Shown here piece by piece: positions 62,530-64,000 of a DNA stretch of 64,000 bases. The translations under genes and the position numbers were made by a program. The notes beneath the pieces are model-generated. The model worked only from the letters and a program-made list of their open reading frames with translations, did not search any database and had not been told where the DNA came from. The first letter of the stretch is position 1; each line of letters opens with the position of its first letter. Source of the stretch: Mariniphaga sediminis. Its GTDB lineage: Bacteria > Bacteroidota > Bacteroidia > Bacteroidales > Prolixibacteraceae. The stretch lies in contig NZ_QWET01000004.1 of NCBI RefSeq assembly GCF_003573545.1, positions 248,001-312,000 of the forward strand, given 5' to 3'.

Positions 62530-64000
62530 ATGAAAAAATTTTACCTTTTCTTTTTATCAATGCTAATTTCAGCAACCAGCCTCTTCGGACAAAATTTGAC
62601 TTACTCCATTGAGTTAAGTGATTATTTCGGAGATGGCTGGAATGGAGGGATTATTGATGTAGCAGTAAATGGGAATGTTATTCTGGATAATATAACTCTC
62701 CCGTCAGGCCATGGCCCAATAATCTATACTTTTTCTGTAGTTCCGGGAGACACGATTACTACCGATTTTATTGGAGGTTTCTTTATCGGGGAATGTCAAT
62801 ACGTTATTAAAAATGAAGAAGGAGTTGTGGTGGTGGAATCCGGGCAAGGGCTAGCTATTCCCGTTAACATTACCTATACGGTCCCGGGATATTCTTGCCC
62901 TGATGATATTTTGGTTGACAATGATCCGGGAATTTGTGGAGCAATTGTTAACTTTTCGGTTACTGCACCTGAAAAAGGTAGTATTGTTCAAACCGGTGGA
63001 TTACCTGGTGGCAGTGAGTTTCCGATAGGGACAATGACAAACACATTTGAGTTAACTGATTCTCTTGGGGTTGAAACAACTTGCAGCTTTACGGTTACCG
63101 TTAACGACACCGAAGCGCCGGTATTGGATTGCCCCGAAAACATTGTAATTTCCAACGATCTGGACGAATGTGGCGCGATTGTTACTTTTAGTACACTGAC
63201 TGATGAAATTCTACTGGATGAAGTTCTTCCCGGCAGTCTTTCTGACTGGGAAATTACAGATGAACAGTATAATCCAACATTATCTTATGACGAGATTGTT
63301 TCTCCCTATGACCAAACTACTGCAATTCGAACCAGAGTAGTTGGAAATACTCTTATGATGTGTGAAACGAAAGTTCTTACAAAAACCTACAACACCAGCG
63401 GCAACACCGAAACAACTGACCTTCAGGCCTATCTAGAATTTTCCTCAAATCTAACTACATATAATTTCCCTTATATTATTGTAGAATTGTTAGATGAGAA
63501 TAATCAAAGTCTTGGACAACAAGTTTATTATGGAAAGGATATGGTAGGAAGTTTCTTTCTAAACGCATATATTTTGACAAATCCTGGTAATTATACAGAA
63601 CTTCCTTCTGCAACAGGAGATATGATTCTGGATCTTTCAGCCATTGGAGAGAACATAGACTTTAACAAAATTAGCATTAAACTTTCCAATTATACCTGCA
63701 TAGGAGAAAATTCCATAATCTTCGACCACCTGCGGGTTATTAATGGCGGTTCAGGTAATACTGACCCGGTAGCATCTGATAATTGTTCCGGTGTTCTGGC
63801 CGAAGCCAGTATTCCATCGGGTAGTTTTTTCCCAATTGGCACAACTCCTGTAACCATAACGGCATCCGATGCAGCAGGCAATACAGCAACCTGCATTTTT
63901 ACCGTAACGGTAGAAGATACTGAAGAACCCGTAGCATTATGCAAAGAACAAGGAGAGGAGGGCAAAGCAGCTTACCTAAGAAATTCTGACTTTGACCCAT
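62530..64000 (+). CDS. HYR-domain secreted surface protein, paralogue of the preceding one (3' end outside window)
   Basis: Starts at ATG 62530 with signal MKKFYLFFLSMLISATSLFG and is open to the window end (490 codons visible). The first about 110 residues contain SDYFGDGWNGGIIDVAVNG, a motif of repeat domains in secreted Bacteroidota proteins. Then come HYR repeats (TCSFTVTVNDTEAPVLDCPE; TCIFTVTVEDTEEPVALC) flanking an about 170-residue beta-sandwich-like insert (LLDEVLPGSLSDWEITDEQ onward). The last visible residues GKAAYLRNSDFDP match the point where the duplicated ThuA-like domain begins in the upstream protein. A T9SS tail is expected beyond the edge (inference). Confidence 0.85.
   Translation, partial: MKKFYLFFLSMLISATSLFGQNLTYSIELSDYFGDGWNGGIIDVAVNGNVILDNITLPSGHGPIIYTFSVVPGDTITTDFIGGFFIGECQYVIKNEEGVVVVESGQGLAIPVNITYTVPGYSCPDDILVDNDPGICGAIVNFSVTAPEKGSIVQTGGLPGGSEFPIGTMTNTFELTDSLGVETTCSFTVTVNDTEAPVLDCPENIVISNDLDECGAIVTFSTLTDEILLDEVLPGSLSDWEITDEQYNPTLSYDEIVSPYDQTTAIRTRVVGNTLMMCETKVLTKTYNTSGNTETTDLQAYLEFSSNLTTYNFPYIIVELLDENNQSLGQQVYYGKDMVGSFFLNAYILTNPGNYTELPSATGDMILDLSAIGENIDFNKISIKLSNYTCIGENSIIFDHLRVINGGSGNTDPVASDNCSGVLAEASIPSGSFFPIGTTPVTITASDAAGNTATCIFTVTVEDTEEPVALCKEQGEEGKAAYLRNSDFDP

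Overview
The window reads as a chromosomal segment of a Bacteroidota bacterium, probably an anaerobic or facultative member of the Marinilabiliales (Prolixibacteraceae-like). This is an inference. It rests on a type IX secretion sorting domain and HYR-repeat surface proteins, Bacteroidota-type promoters (TTTG, 19 bases, TAnnTTTG), many lipoproteins, a GH88 catabolic cluster, a sulfatase, and an oxygen-independent homocysteine route. Base composition and gene style are uniform. I saw no tRNA or rRNA gene, CRISPR array, insertion sequence or prophage.

Layout. 1-6.2 kb: nucleoside transporter and bifunctional nuclease, then rplU-rpmA, serS, a CPBP protease and a DUF1080 lipoprotein. 6.5-12.7 kb (minus): a methionine block with a DUF39 sulfurtransferase, a NIL/ferredoxin protein, a UPF0280 protein and metH. 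This is the set expected to make homocysteine from aspartate semialdehyde and sulfide and then methylate it. 12.8-18.3 kb (plus): GH88 hydrolase, TIM-barrel isomerase, Gfo/Idh oxidoreductase and SDR, then an ECF sigma factor with a membrane partner. 18.3-21.3 kb: glmM, mgsA and a queuosine-precursor transporter with candidate RNA elements in the leaders. 21.5-24.1 kb (minus): rplM-rpsI-rpsB-tsf. 24.5-31.2 kb: a CusABC-like metal efflux operon with two His-rich small proteins. 31.8-37.6 kb: PHP protein, aldolase/SDR fusion, zinc-type dehydrogenase and inositol-monophosphatase-like protein, probably an uncharacterised sugar or polyol pathway.

The most interesting segment is 40.2-48.1 kb (plus). 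It is a tightly coupled run of six genes: a multi-histidine membrane protein, a membrane-anchored FAD/iron-sulfur oxidoreductase, two multiheme c-type cytochromes (20 and 22 CxxCH motifs), an outer-membrane beta-barrel and an OB-fold lipoprotein. Together they look like a trans-envelope electron conduit, a porin-cytochrome system unlike the well-known Shewanella or Geobacter ones.

48.1-58.6 kb (minus) holds citrate synthase, a sulfatase, an M20 dipeptidase, a TPR/OmpA-like lipoprotein, a deoxynucleoside kinase, pnp with an unusual repetitive tail, and rpsO. 58.8-64.0 kb (plus) holds two paralogous HYR-domain surface proteins, the second cut by the window edge.

Starts were moved to downstream ATGs where the longest frame began at an unlikely TTG or GTG. 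Exceptions are kept and noted: the sigma factor (TTG), the UPF0280 gene (TTG) and rplM (GTG).
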